This document shows positions 9,168 to 17,191 of a DNA stretch of 64,000 nucleotides, piece after piece; position 1 is the stretch's first letter, and every line of letters starts with the position of its first letter. The stretch is from Asanoa siamensis. GTDB lineage: Bacteria > Actinomycetota > Actinomycetes > Mycobacteriales > Micromonosporaceae. The notes beneath the pieces were generated by a model. That model saw only the letters and a list, made by a program, of their open reading frames with translations. It did not search any database and had not been told where the DNA came from. The stretch is from positions 62,001 to 126,000 of the forward strand of contig NZ_BONE01000018.1 in assembly GCF_016862555.1 (NCBI RefSeq), written 5' to 3'. Position numbers and translations under genes: made by a program.

Positions 9168-9524
9168 ATGAACACCCTGGACGCCCTCGACGCCCAGTCG
9201 CAGCGGTCCGACCTTCCGGAGTTCCGCGCCGGTGACACCGTCAAGGTGCACGCGCGAGTCGTCGAAGGCAACCGGTCCCGTGTGCAGATCTTCCAGGGCG
9301 TGGTCATCCGCCGCCAGGGCGCGGGCCTGCGTGAGACGTTCACCGTCCGCAAGATGAGCTTCGCCGTCGGCGTCGAGCGCACCTACCCGATCAACAGCCC
9401 CGCGATCGACCGGATCGAGGTCGTGACCCGCGGTGACGTGCGGCGCGCCAAGCTCTACTACCTCCGTGAGCTGCGCGGCAAGAAGGCCAAGATCAAGGAG
9501 AAGCGCGAGAAGCAGCCGAGCTGA
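9168..9524 (+). CDS. rplS: 50S ribosomal protein L19
   Basis: Large-subunit protein at the 30S/50S interface. All 118 residues match the family: [58 protein letters not shown] and [18 protein letters not shown] at 9168 is preceded by GAAGGAATCAGAG. It is followed by two signal peptidase genes, a standard actinobacterial arrangement. Confidence 0.97.
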   Translation: MNTLDALDAQSQRSDLPEFRAGDTVKVHARVVEGNRSRVQIFQGVVIRRQGAGLRETFTVRKMSFAVGVERTYPINSPAIDRIEVVTRGDVRRAKLYYLRELRGKKAKIKEKREKQPS

Positions 9525-9671
9525 CTCTCGCCACTCGCGATGCGGTCGCCTCGTCCGGCTAGGCTAGCCCCCACGAGGCCTCTCGATCGGAAAGCGCCTC
9601 GGGCGGTAGTGCCGTCGACAGACGGCGGCGTCCGTTCGCGGGCGCTCGGCTGACCTGGGGAGAGGCGCGTC

Positions 9672-10562
9672 GTGGAGCGAGGCGATATCGGCCAGGAACC
9701 CCGGCGCCGCTTTCGGCGCCGGGTGCAGATGCCGCTCTGGCAGGAGCTTCCGCTGCTGCTGATCGTGGCCTTCTGCCTGGCGGTGCTGATCCGCAGCCTC
9801 CTGCTGCAGGCGTTCTTCATCCCGTCCGGGTCCATGGAGAACACGCTGCTCGTCGGCGACCGGGTCCTGGTCAACAAGATCGTTTATGACGTACGGGATC
9901 CGAAGCGCGGCGAGGTCGTCGTGTTCCGGGGCCCGGAGGCCTGGGCGCCGCAGCCGGTGGACGGCGGCGACCCGGGCCTCTTCAGCAAGATCGGGCGTAC
10001 GTTCGGCGACCTCATCGGCGTCAGCCGGCCCGGTGCCAAGGACTTCATCAAGCGCGTGATCGGCGTCGGTGGCGACCGGGTCAGCTGCTGCGACGACCAG
10101 GGTCGCGTGATGGTCAACGGCAAGGGCCTGGACGAGCCCTACATCTACGACAACTCGCCGCTCGACGTCGCGCCGGCCGCGGGCGAGTGCCGGTCGCGGC
10201 AGTTCGCCGAGGTCGTCGTGCCCCCGAACCAGCTCTTCGTGATGGGTGACCATCGCGGCGTCTCGCAGGACGCGCGGTGCCAGGGGCCGATCCCGGTCGA
10301 CAACGTGGTGGGGCGGGCGTTCGTCATCGTCTGGCCGCAGGACCGGTGGGCCAATCTCTCGGTCCCGGACACCTTCGACGCGATCCCGGCACCTCCGGGT
10401 GGTGGCGCGGGCGGCGGCACCGGTGCCCCCATTCCCGCGTCCGAGGTCCCATTGCCAGGAAAGGGAGACATTGTCGTCACGATGCCAATCTTCGCGTCCG
10501 CCCTTTTTCTGGCGCGTTCCCGACGTGGACTCCCAGACCCGCAACGTAGGCTCCGTCCGTGA
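9672..10562 (+). CDS. lepB: Type I signal peptidase (first of a pair)
   Basis: Membrane-anchored serine protease that removes signal peptides from exported proteins. It has one N-terminal transmembrane helix (LLLIVAFCLAVLIRSLLLQ), the Ser-nucleophile motif FFIPSGSMENTL and the Lys general-base region DFIKRVIGVGGDRV. C-terminal boxes are FVMGDHRGVSQDAR and NVVGRAFVIVWP. A ~60-residue Gly/Pro tail, unlike its neighbour's, follows. The GTG start at 9672 lies after CTGGGGAGAGG. The gene overlaps the next lepB by four bases (GTGA). Confidence 0.94.
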   Translation: MERGDIGQEPRRRFRRRVQMPLWQELPLLLIVAFCLAVLIRSLLLQAFFIPSGSMENTLLVGDRVLVNKIVYDVRDPKRGEVVVFRGPEAWAPQPVDGGDPGLFSKIGRTFGDLIGVSRPGAKDFIKRVIGVGGDRVSCCDDQGRVMVNGKGLDEPYIYDNSPLDVAPAAGECRSRQFAEVVVPPNQLFVMGDHRGVSQDARCQGPIPVDNVVGRAFVIVWPQDRWANLSVPDTFDAIPAPPGGGAGGGTGAPIPASEVPLPGKGDIVVTMPIFASALFLARSRRGLPDPQRRLRP

Positions 10563-11215
10563 TTGAGGAACAGCTCCCCCAGAAGCCGGCCAAGAGCTCG
10601 TCCTTCTGGAAAGAACTGCCGATCCTGCTCGGCGTCGCGATCCTGGTCGCTGTCCTGGTGCGGGCTTTCCTGCTGCAGACGTTCTTCATCCCGTCGCCGT
10701 CGATGGAGCACACGCTCGACGTCGACGACCGGGTGCTGGTCAACAAGATCGTGTACGACTTCCGTTCCCCGGAACGCGGCGAGATCGTGGTCTTCAAGGC
10801 CCCGTCCGAGTGGCGCAGCGGCCTGGACGACGAGGACTTCATCAAGCGCGTCATCGCCGTGGGCGGCGACACGGTGAAGTGCTGCGACGACCAGAAGCGC
10901 CTCGAGGTCAACGGGCACTCGCTGGACGAGCCCTACCTCTTCACGGAAAACGGTGTCAGCGACCCGGCCGCCGACCAGCCCTTCGAGTTCACGGTGCCGC
11001 AGGGCCGCCTGTGGGTGATGGGCGACCACCGCGCCGCGTCGGGCGACTCGCTGGAGCACTGGAAGCAGAGCAACGGCGACCCGATCATCTCGACGATCAC
11101 CGAGGAGTCGGTGGTGGGGCGGGCGTTCGTCGTGTTCTGGCCTTTCGGGCGGGGCAAGTGGCTGTCGGTGCCCGAGACGTTCGACGGGGTTCCGGCGCCG
11201 GCCGCGGCCAACTGA
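10559..11215 (+). CDS. lepB: Type I signal peptidase (second of a pair)
   Basis: A 218-residue paralogue of the preceding gene with the same layout: transmembrane segment ILLGVAILVAVLVRAFLLQ, FFIPSPSMEHTL, DFIKRVIAVGGDTVKCCDD, WVMGDHRAASGDS and VVGRAFVVFWPFGRGKW. The catalytic Ser and Lys are both present, so both copies should be active. It is more compact than the first copy. The GTG start lies inside the first gene's stop codon. A strong terminator follows at 11231. Confidence 0.94.
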   Translation: MIEEQLPQKPAKSSSFWKELPILLGVAILVAVLVRAFLLQTFFIPSPSMEHTLDVDDRVLVNKIVYDFRSPERGEIVVFKAPSEWRSGLDDEDFIKRVIAVGGDTVKCCDDQKRLEVNGHSLDEPYLFTENGVSDPAADQPFEFTVPQGRLWVMGDHRAASGDSLEHWKQSNGDPIISTITEESVVGRAFVVFWPFGRGKWLSVPETFDGVPAPAAAN

Positions 11216-11230
11216 GCCTCCTTCATCTTC

Positions 11231-11267
11231 AAGACAGGACCCGCGTCGTGCGGGTCCTGTCTTGTTT
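11231..11267 (+). terminator. Intrinsic terminator after the lepB pair
   Basis: AAGACAGGACCCG pairs perfectly with CGGGTCCTGTCTT around a short CGTCGTG-type loop, followed by GTTTCG. This is the cleanest Rho-independent terminator in the first 20 kb. Confidence 0.85.
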
Positions 11268-11315
11268 CGTGTCGGTCGTCTCGAACCTCGCTCGGGATCG
11301 GTTCGGGGTCGGGCC

Positions 11316-11321
11316 TAAGCT
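11316..11321 (+). promoter_or_regulatory. Putative -10 box for leaderless Nudix gene
   Basis: TAAGCT is located 6 nt before the GTG at 11328, the recurrent leaderless spacing in this window. Confidence 0.5.
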
Positions 11322-11327
11322 GGCTCG

Positions 11328-11786
11328 GTGACCGAGTTCCAGCCGCGCCGCGCCGCGCGGGTGCTGCTGGTCGACGGTGCGGAGCGGGTCCTGCTCTTCC
11401 ACGGTGTCGATCCGGGGCGGCCGGAGCATCGCTACTGGTTCACGCCCGGTGGCGGCCTGGCGCCCGACGAGCCCGCCGTGGCCGGAGCCGTCCGGGAGCT
11501 CGCGGAGGAGACCGGGCTGGTCCGCCCCGCCGTGGATCTCGGTAAGCCGGTCTTCCGGGAGACGACCGAGTTCCCCTTCGACGGTGTCTGGTACCGGCAG
11601 CAGCAGGAGTTCTTCCTCCTCCGCGTGGCCTCGTGGGTCGTCGACACGGCCGGCTTCGACGAGATCGAGAAAGACTCGATCATCGACCACCGGTGGTGGT
11701 CGATCGCCGAGTTGGAGCGTACGAAGGAGCGGTACTACCCCGACGAGCTGACCACCGTGCTGCGCCGGGTGCTGGGGAAGGACTGA
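11328..11786 (+). CDS. Nudix hydrolase
   Basis: A 152-residue pyrophosphohydrolase. The complete Nudix box starts at GGLAPDE and continues through AVAGAVRELAEETGL, satisfying GX5EX7REUXEEXGU. The sequence around it (YWFTPGGG, WYRQQQEFFLLRV) resembles the MutT/Ap4A-type single-domain enzymes, but the substrate is undetermined. It sits between lepB and rnhB, a position where a Nudix gene is often found in actinomycetes. Confidence 0.9.
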   Translation: MTEFQPRRAARVLLVDGAERVLLFHGVDPGRPEHRYWFTPGGGLAPDEPAVAGAVRELAEETGLVRPAVDLGKPVFRETTEFPFDGVWYRQQQEFFLLRVASWVVDTAGFDEIEKDSIIDHRWWSIAELERTKERYYPDELTTVLRRVLGKD

Positions 11787-11792
11787 TCCGCC

Positions 11793-12575
11793 GTGCTGAC
11801 ACCACCGCGCACCGTGGTACGCCGCGAGGGCGGCCTGTACGCCCTCGAGCGGGCGTTGCAGCGGCGCGGTTTCCGGCACGTCGCCGGGGCCGACGAGGCC
11901 GGCCGGGGCGCGTGCGCCGGTCCGCTGGTGGCCGCGGCGGCGGTGCTGCCGGAGGGCAAGCGCGGCGAGATCGAGGGCCTGGCCGACTCGAAGCTGCTGA
12001 CGCCGCTGGCCCGGAACCGGATCTACGAGGAGGTCGTCAAGCGCGCCCTCGCGTACTCGGTGGTGGTCATCCCGGCCGCCGAGGTCGACGCCCGCGGCCT
12101 GCACGTGTGCAACCTGCTGGCGATGCGGCGCGCGCTGGCGTCGCTGCCGGTCGGGCCGGAGTACGTGCTGACCGACGGCTTCCCGCTCGACGGCATGGGC
12201 GTACCCGGGCTCGCTGTCTGGAAGGGCGACCGCGTCGCCGCGTGCGTGGCGGCGGCCAGCGTGCTCGCCAAGGTCACCCGGGACCGGATCATGGTCGAGT
12301 TGGACGGGCAGTTCCCGGATTACGGCTTTTCGGAGCACAAGGGGTACGTGACGCCCGAGCACAATGCGGCGTTGACCGAGCACGGTCCGTGTGCGGAGCA
12401 CCGGTTCTCGTACATCAATGTCGCGAATGCGTCGGGGCGGGACTCGCGGCCGCCGCGCAGCCGGCGCCCGCGGGTGTTGACTGATCCGTCCAAGCTGGGC
12501 GGTGAGGTGGTGCCGGACCTGGATCCGGCGTCGCTGGATCCGGCGGAGCTGGGTGCGGCGGAGCTGGATCTCTGA
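11793..12575 (+). CDS. rnhB: Ribonuclease HII
   Basis: Removes ribonucleotides from DNA by cutting RNA/DNA hybrids. Active-site carboxylates are in GADEAGRGACAGPLVAAA (the D and E pair), EYVLTDGFPL (third Asp) and the later helix. The basic ASVLAKVTRDRIM segment and FSEHKGYVTPEH are family hallmarks. The last ~45 residues form a variable acidic tail absent from E. coli RnhB. The GTG start lies 6 bp after the Nudix stop. Confidence 0.95.
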   Translation: MLTPPRTVVRREGGLYALERALQRRGFRHVAGADEAGRGACAGPLVAAAAVLPEGKRGEIEGLADSKLLTPLARNRIYEEVVKRALAYSVVVIPAAEVDARGLHVCNLLAMRRALASLPVGPEYVLTDGFPLDGMGVPGLAVWKGDRVAACVAAASVLAKVTRDRIMVELDGQFPDYGFSEHKGYVTPEHNAALTEHGPCAEHRFSYINVANASGRDSRPPRSRRPRVLTDPSKLGGEVVPDLDPASLDPAELGAAELDL

Positions 12576-12907
12576 GCGGTGGGGTGGTTTGCGTCACTCC
12601 CGGATCGGCGTCGTCGCGGTCCGGAGATCGACGTCATTCCCCGGGCCGGACGCCGCGTTTCGGACGGTCCGGGCGTCCGGTCCGATCTGGATCGTCGGGT
12701 CGGATCAGAGCGTGATCCGGGCGGGTTTTCCGCTGATCTTGGCGTTTTCCGGACTGTCCGAGGCGGCCCATCGGGTGACGTTTTCGCCCGTCCGGATCCG
12801 GTAAGGCGCGCGGAGTCCCCAGGGGGTACCGTCGGCGTGGCGTCCGGCGAGCGGCTACGGCCGCCCACGCTGGTGGGGGAAGATGGTGCCATGAAGGGCG
12901 GAGAGCG
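12576..12907 (+). other. 332-bp gap between rnhB and the DUF2469 gene
   Basis: No convincing gene. The segment is rich in overlapping GGATC/CCGGA-type short palindromes (for example around 12640-12730) and presumably contains the promoter of the DUF2469 gene. Short open frames across it show no recognisable protein. Confidence 0.5.
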
Positions 12908-13231
12908 ATGAGCGCAGAGGATCTCGAGAAATACGAGACCGAGATGGAGCTGCAGCTCTACCGGGAATACCGCGATATCGTCCGCCAATTCTCCTATGTC
13001 GTCGAGACCGAGCGCCGTTTCTACCTGGCCAACCAGGTCGACCTGCACGTGCGCAACTCCGACGGCGAGGTCTACTTCGAGGTCGAGATGCACGACGCCT
13101 GGGTCTGGGACATGTACCGCCCCGCCCGGTTTGTCAAAAATGTCCGGGTAATGACCTTCAAGGACGTCAACGTCGAAGAACTCGAAAAGCCCGACATCTC
13201 CCTCCCGGCCGACTCAGGCTTCGGCGGCTGA
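12908..13231 (+). CDS. DUF2469 family protein
   Basis: A 107-residue, strongly conserved actinobacterial protein of unknown function, usually found next to rnhB as here. It begins MSAEDLEKYETEMELQLYRE, and the middle has QFSYVVETERRFYLANQV and VWDMYRPARFVKNVRVMTF. It is acidic, soluble and lacks catalytic motifs I can name. Some annotations extend 'PelD-like' or similar labels to it, which I do not support from sequence. Confidence 0.9.
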   Translation: MSAEDLEKYETEMELQLYREYRDIVRQFSYVVETERRFYLANQVDLHVRNSDGEVYFEVEMHDAWVWDMYRPARFVKNVRVMTFKDVNVEELEKPDISLPADSGFGG

Positions 13232-13332
13232 CCGCCTAGCACACCCGGGCCCGCGACGGGCCGCAATCCACAATCCACAGGCAGCCATAGACGGCGTTGC
13301 CGCCCCTCCACGCCGAGACGAGGCTGCCATGC

Positions 13333-14334
13333 ATGACATGGCACGCACTTCGTAAAGCGGCGCTGTCCCTTGCTGCCGTGGCCTTGGTGGTCGCGGTGGC
13401 GTTGGTCGTCCCGGTCGGGTTGTCACCGCCGGCGGGGGCGGGGTACGGATCTGCCCTCGCGGGGGCTGGGGTCCGCGGGTTGCGGTCCTGGGTGGTGGCG
13501 CCGGCTAGCCCGGGTGGTGTGGTCGAGGTCGTCTCGGGTGTCGGCCCTGATCGACTGCTGGCCCGGCTGGTGCCGGTCGGCGTTGTCGGTGGGCGACCAC
13601 CGGGGAGCGCGGCTTGCGGCTTCACGGGCGCTGATCTCGGGAGCGCTGGTCCTGCGGTCGCAGGCCTCGCATTCACGGTCAACGTGAGCTCGGCGGACGC
13701 CGACCTCGTGGGCGTGGGCTTTGCGGGCATAGGCTTCGCGGGCGTTCGCCGTGCGGACGCTGAGGTCGCGGGCGGTGACCTGGCGGGCGTGGGCCTTGTG
13801 GGCCGCCATCGTGCGGGCGCCGATCTCATAGGCGCCAACGTCTTGGGCGTCGGCATTGCGGCCGCAGGCCCCGCGGGCGCCGACCTCGCGGACGCGGTCC
13901 CCGTGCGTGCGGCGCCAGCAGAGGCGCGACATGGATTCGGGCCGCCAGTCGAGCCGCCGTTGCGGATCACCCGGCGGTTCGACGGGCCGCCCAGACCATG
14001 GATGCCGGGCCACCGCGGCGTTGACCTCGCTTCCGCGCCCGGTGCGACGATGTACTCCGCCGGCGCGGGCGAGGTCGTCTTCGCCGGTCCGGTGGCCGGT
14101 CGCCCGGTGATCAGCGTCCAACATGCCGACGGCCTACGCACGACCTACGAACCCGTGTCCCCGGTGGTCCGTCCCGGTGACCGCGTGACGGCCGGCGACC
14201 CGATCGGCGTGCTCGAGGCCGGCCATCCCGGCTGCCCAGCGGCCGCTTGTCTGCACTGGGGTCTGCGCCGGGGCATGGAATATCTCGACCCGCTGCTGTT
14301 GCTCGGCTTCCGGGTTCGACTGTTACCGATCTAG
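13333..14334 (+). CDS. Secreted M23 (LytM)-fold protein with pentapeptide-like insert
   Basis: A 333-residue exported protein: signal peptide ALSLAAVALVVAVALVVPVG (residues ~10-30), a long linker, and a C-terminal LytM domain. That domain carries HRGVDLASAPGA and ends in ACLHWGLRRGMEYLDPL. The first zinc-ligand pair H...D is present, but the usual HxH reads CLH, so catalysis is doubtful; many actinobacterial homologues share this and may act as amidase activators. Residues ~120-190 show a 5-residue periodicity (AGGDL AGVGL, AGADL IGANV) like pentapeptide repeats. ATG at 13333 was chosen as the last start before the signal peptide; 13297 is possible. Confidence 0.8.
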   Translation: MTWHALRKAALSLAAVALVVAVALVVPVGLSPPAGAGYGSALAGAGVRGLRSWVVAPASPGGVVEVVSGVGPDRLLARLVPVGVVGGRPPGSAACGFTGADLGSAGPAVAGLAFTVNVSSADADLVGVGFAGIGFAGVRRADAEVAGGDLAGVGLVGRHRAGADLIGANVLGVGIAAAGPAGADLADAVPVRAAPAEARHGFGPPVEPPLRITRRFDGPPRPWMPGHRGVDLASAPGATMYSAGAGEVVFAGPVAGRPVISVQHADGLRTTYEPVSPVVRPGDRVTAGDPIGVLEAGHPGCPAAACLHWGLRRGMEYLDPLLLLGFRVRLLPI

Positions 14335-14452
14335 TGCCCACCGCGCGGGCTCGTTGGTCGGCGGGACGGTCAGGTCTCAGGCCGCGTTGATCGGCCGGGA
14401 TGCCAGCCACTGGCCGCGTTGATCCGCAGGTGCCGGCGGTTGGGTTGGGGCG

Positions 14453-15622
14453 TCAGCGTAGGAGGGAGGGGAGGCGTTCGGCGAAGCGTTCGTACTCGTC
14501 CGCGTGGTTGTAGACCTGGCCGCAGATCCGGAGCCAGCCGCGGTTGTTCCAGGCGTTGAGGCTGACCTCGGTCCTGAGCTCGTCCGAGATGCGCTCGCGT
14601 AGCGCCACCGCCTCGTCCTGGGTCGTCGCGACGCCCTCGGGCAGTGGGAGGAGGCGCATGGGCACATCCGGTCCGCCCGGGTCGGGCAGTTCGTCCGGCG
14701 ACAGGCCCAGGGCCGCGCCGATCACCCGCTGGCCGTAGGCGGCGAGCGCGGCGTTGTGCTCGCGCACGCGGTCGATGCCTAGGCTGCGCAACGTATACAG
14801 GCCTGCGGGCGCGGCCAGCCACGGTGTGTAGTCCAGCGTCGCCTGGAACTCGACGTTCTGGGGGAAGCCCAGCGGCTGCAACCACGACACGACGAGCGGC
14901 TGGATCCGGTCGACCCAGCGTTCGGCGACGCTGAGCAGGGCGGTGCCGCGCGGTGCGTACGCCCATTTGTGGAAGTTGCCCACCCAGAAGTCGGCGCCGA
15001 TGCGGTCGACCTCGATCGGCAGCATGCCGGGCGCGTGGGCGCCGTCCACGAGCACGGCGACGCCCAAGCGGGCGGCGACGGTGGCGATGGTCGCGACGGG
15101 CAGCTGGTACGCGGTCGCGGACGTGACCTGGTCGACGATCAGCAGCTTGGTCCGGCCGGGTCGCAGGGCGGCGCGGATCAGCGCCACGACGTCGGTCTCG
15201 CTCGCCCGCAGCGGCAACGTGACCAGACCGGCGGTGGCACCGGTCCGGGCGCACTCGCGTTCGACGGCGTACGAGATCGATCCGTACCCGTGCGTGGTCG
15301 TCATGACCTCGTCGCCGGGGCCGAGACCGATCGACTGCAGCGCGATCGCGATGCCCGTGGTCGCGTTGCCGACGAGCGCGGTCCGGTCCGGGTCGGCGCC
15401 GAGGAACGTGGCGAGATGCCGGCGCGTGTGCGTGACCCGGTCGAAGAAGCCGCGGTCGAAGAACCGCAGCGGGTTGCTCTCGACCTCGTCGCGCAGTCGC
15501 TGCTGCACGCGCTGCACGTTGAGCGGCACCGCGCCGAACGAACCGTGGTTGAGATGGGCGACCGCGGGGTCCAGGGAGAACAGCAGCCGGGCGCCGGGGA
15601 TCGGGGTCGGCGAGTCAGCCAC
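14453..15622 (-). CDS. Class V aminotransferase, isopenicillin-N-epimerase-like
   Basis: A 389-residue PLP enzyme. HLNHGSFGAVP near the N-terminus is typical of the isopenicillin N epimerase/cysteine-desulfurase-like group. VLVDGAHAPGM supplies the aspartate and histidine that stack on and bind PLP, and NFHKWAYAPRGTALL carries the Schiff-base lysine. The C-terminal domain ends SLNAWNNRGWLRICGQVYNH. No beta-lactam genes are nearby, so 'epimerase' is only a family label. The GTG start follows GAGGACC. Confidence 0.9.
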   Translation of the reverse strand: MADSPTPIPGARLLFSLDPAVAHLNHGSFGAVPLNVQRVQQRLRDEVESNPLRFFDRGFFDRVTHTRRHLATFLGADPDRTALVGNATTGIAIALQSIGLGPGDEVMTTTHGYGSISYAVERECARTGATAGLVTLPLRASETDVVALIRAALRPGRTKLLIVDQVTSATAYQLPVATIATVAARLGVAVLVDGAHAPGMLPIEVDRIGADFWVGNFHKWAYAPRGTALLSVAERWVDRIQPLVVSWLQPLGFPQNVEFQATLDYTPWLAAPAGLYTLRSLGIDRVREHNAALAAYGQRVIGAALGLSPDELPDPGGPDVPMRLLPLPEGVATTQDEAVALRERISDELRTEVSLNAWNNRGWLRICGQVYNHADEYERFAERLPSLLR

Positions 15623-15691
15623 GGGCGGTCCTCATAGGGATGATCGTACGAGCCGGCCGCGTCGCCGGCGGGCGGATGGTCACCACGGGCA

Positions 15692-15697
15692 TAGGCT
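15692..15697 (+). promoter_or_regulatory. Putative -10 box for leaderless Nudix gene
   Basis: TAGGCT lies 6 nt before the ATG at 15704; no ribosome-binding site is visible. Confidence 0.5.
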
Positions 15698-15703
15698 GCG
15701 GTC

Positions 15704-16201
15704 ATGCCGTCCCGCGACTCGCACTGCTCGTACTGCGGCGCCGCCTACGCGACCGACCAGCCCTGGCCGCGGGTCTGCGCGGCCTGCGGCGAGACCACCT
15801 ACCGCAATCCGGTGCCGGTCGCGGTCGCGCTGCTGCCCGTCGACGACGGCGTGCTCGTGATCCGACGAGCCATCCCGCCGCGCGTCGGGTTGCTGGCCCT
15901 GCCGGGCGGCTTCGTTGACCACGGCGAGTCGTGGCAGCGGGCGGTGGCGCGCGAGCTCGGCGAGGAGACAGGCATCGCGGCCGCGGAATCCGACGTCGTC
16001 CTGTTCGACGTCCACAGCGCGCCCGACGGCACGGTGCTCATCTTCGGCCTGCTGCCGGCTACGACCGCGGCGGCGCTGCCGGCGTCGGCGCCCAACGCCG
16101 AGGTCAGCGGGTGGGTGGTCGCCCGCGACACCGCCGACATGGCCTTCGACCTGCACGCCCGGGTGCTGACCCGCTACCTGTCGGAGCGGGTCACGGCCTG
16201 A
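15704..16201 (+). CDS. Nudix hydrolase with N-terminal zinc ribbon
   Basis: A 165-residue protein. A small four-Cys ribbon (CSYCGAAY then VCAACGETTYRNP) precedes a Nudix domain with GGFVDHGESWQRAVARELGE and ETGIAA. This layout is shared with NADH pyrophosphatase NudC-like and YjhB-like enzymes, suggesting a nucleotide-sugar or dinucleotide pyrophosphatase. It ends directly against the convergent xerC stop codon, with no intergenic space. Confidence 0.9.
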   Translation: MPSRDSHCSYCGAAYATDQPWPRVCAACGETTYRNPVPVAVALLPVDDGVLVIRRAIPPRVGLLALPGGFVDHGESWQRAVARELGEETGIAAAESDVVLFDVHSAPDGTVLIFGLLPATTAAALPASAPNAEVSGWVVARDTADMAFDLHARVLTRYLSERVTA

Positions 16202-17137
16202 TCAGGCCCTTGGGTGCGCCTGCTGGTAGGCGGCCCGCAGCCGCTCCATCGAGACGTGCGTGTAGATCTGTGTCGTCGCCAGCGAGGCGTGCCCGAGCAG
16301 CTCCTGCACCGCCCGCAGGTCGGCGCCGCCGTCCAGCAGGTGGGTCGCGGCCGAGTGGCGCAGCCCGTGCGGGGTGGTGTGCGGCAGTCCGGCTGCCCGG
16401 GCGTACGCGCTGACCAGGCGCCGCACGACCGTCGGTTGCAGCCGGCCCCCGCGGGCGCCGAGGAACAGCGCGTCGGCACTGCCCGGCCCGGCCAGCGACG
16501 ACCGGCCCAGCCGGAGCCAGTCCTCCAGCGCCTCCTGCGCCGGCTGTCCAAAGGGGACGGACCGCTCCTTGCCGCCCTTGCCGAGCACGCGCACCACCCG
16601 CCGGCCCGCGTCCACGTCGGCCCGGTCGAGGCCGCACAGCTCGCTGACCCGGATGCCGGTCGCGTAGAGCAGTTCCAGCACCGCCCGGTCGCGCAGCAGG
16701 GTCGGCGCGGCCTCCTCGCCTGGCGCCAGCACCAGGTCGGTCGCCTGGTCGGCGCGGAGCACCGCCGGCAGGTCGCGATCGGCCTTCGGCGTGGCCAGCT
16801 TCGCGCCCACGTCGGTCTCAAGCAGGCCGCCGCGGTGGGCCCACGCGCTGAACGTGCGCGCGGACGCCGCGCGTCGGGCCAGGGAGGTGCGGGCGCCGCC
16901 GAGCGTACGCAGCCGGGCCAGCCAACTGCGCAGCACGGTGATGTCCAGGTCGGCCGGGGTCGCACAGCCCATCCGGGCGGCGTGGTCCAACAACGAGACG
17001 ACGTCACCGACGTACGCGCGTACCGTATGTGTCGATCTGTTTTCGACGTGTGACAGGTGCCGCGCGAACTCGTCGACCGCCTCGCGCATCGCGGGCGGCA
17101 GCCCCTCGTGCAGTGCCTGCGTCGACCGGCCCATCAC
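16202..17137 (-). CDS. xerC: Site-specific tyrosine recombinase XerC
   Basis: Resolves chromosome dimers at dif together with XerD. The N-terminal SAM-like domain (VDEFARHLSHVENRSTHTVR) is followed by the catalytic domain with Arg in ATGIRVSELCGL, Lys in LGKGGKERSVPF, HGLRHSAATHLL, the His in LGHASLATTQ and the nucleophilic Tyr in IYTHV. At 311 residues it is the usual size. Its position near dprA is typical of actinomycetes. Confidence 0.94.
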   Translation of the reverse strand: MMGRSTQALHEGLPPAMREAVDEFARHLSHVENRSTHTVRAYVGDVVSLLDHAARMGCATPADLDITVLRSWLARLRTLGGARTSLARRAASARTFSAWAHRGGLLETDVGAKLATPKADRDLPAVLRADQATDLVLAPGEEAAPTLLRDRAVLELLYATGIRVSELCGLDRADVDAGRRVVRVLGKGGKERSVPFGQPAQEALEDWLRLGRSSLAGPGSADALFLGARGGRLQPTVVRRLVSAYARAAGLPHTTPHGLRHSAATHLLDGGADLRAVQELLGHASLATTQIYTHVSMERLRAAYQQAHPRA

Positions 17138-17191
17138 CGTGACGGTCGCCGCCGTGGCGTGTCGCCGTCAAGCCGACGCGCCGGGCGCGGG

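Noticed and set aside
9525-9671. Hidden gene or tRNA between rplS and lepB
   Set aside because: Only 147 bp, without cloverleaf-like arms or a plausible start; treated as leader DNA.
14970-15637. Open frame on the plus strand inside the class V aminotransferase
   Set aside because: Shadow of the minus-strand gene, which has clear PLP-enzyme motifs.
16202-17137. Integrase of a mobile element rather than XerC
   Set aside because: Size, motifs and location beside dprA-type genes match housekeeping XerC; no attachment site or phage genes nearby.
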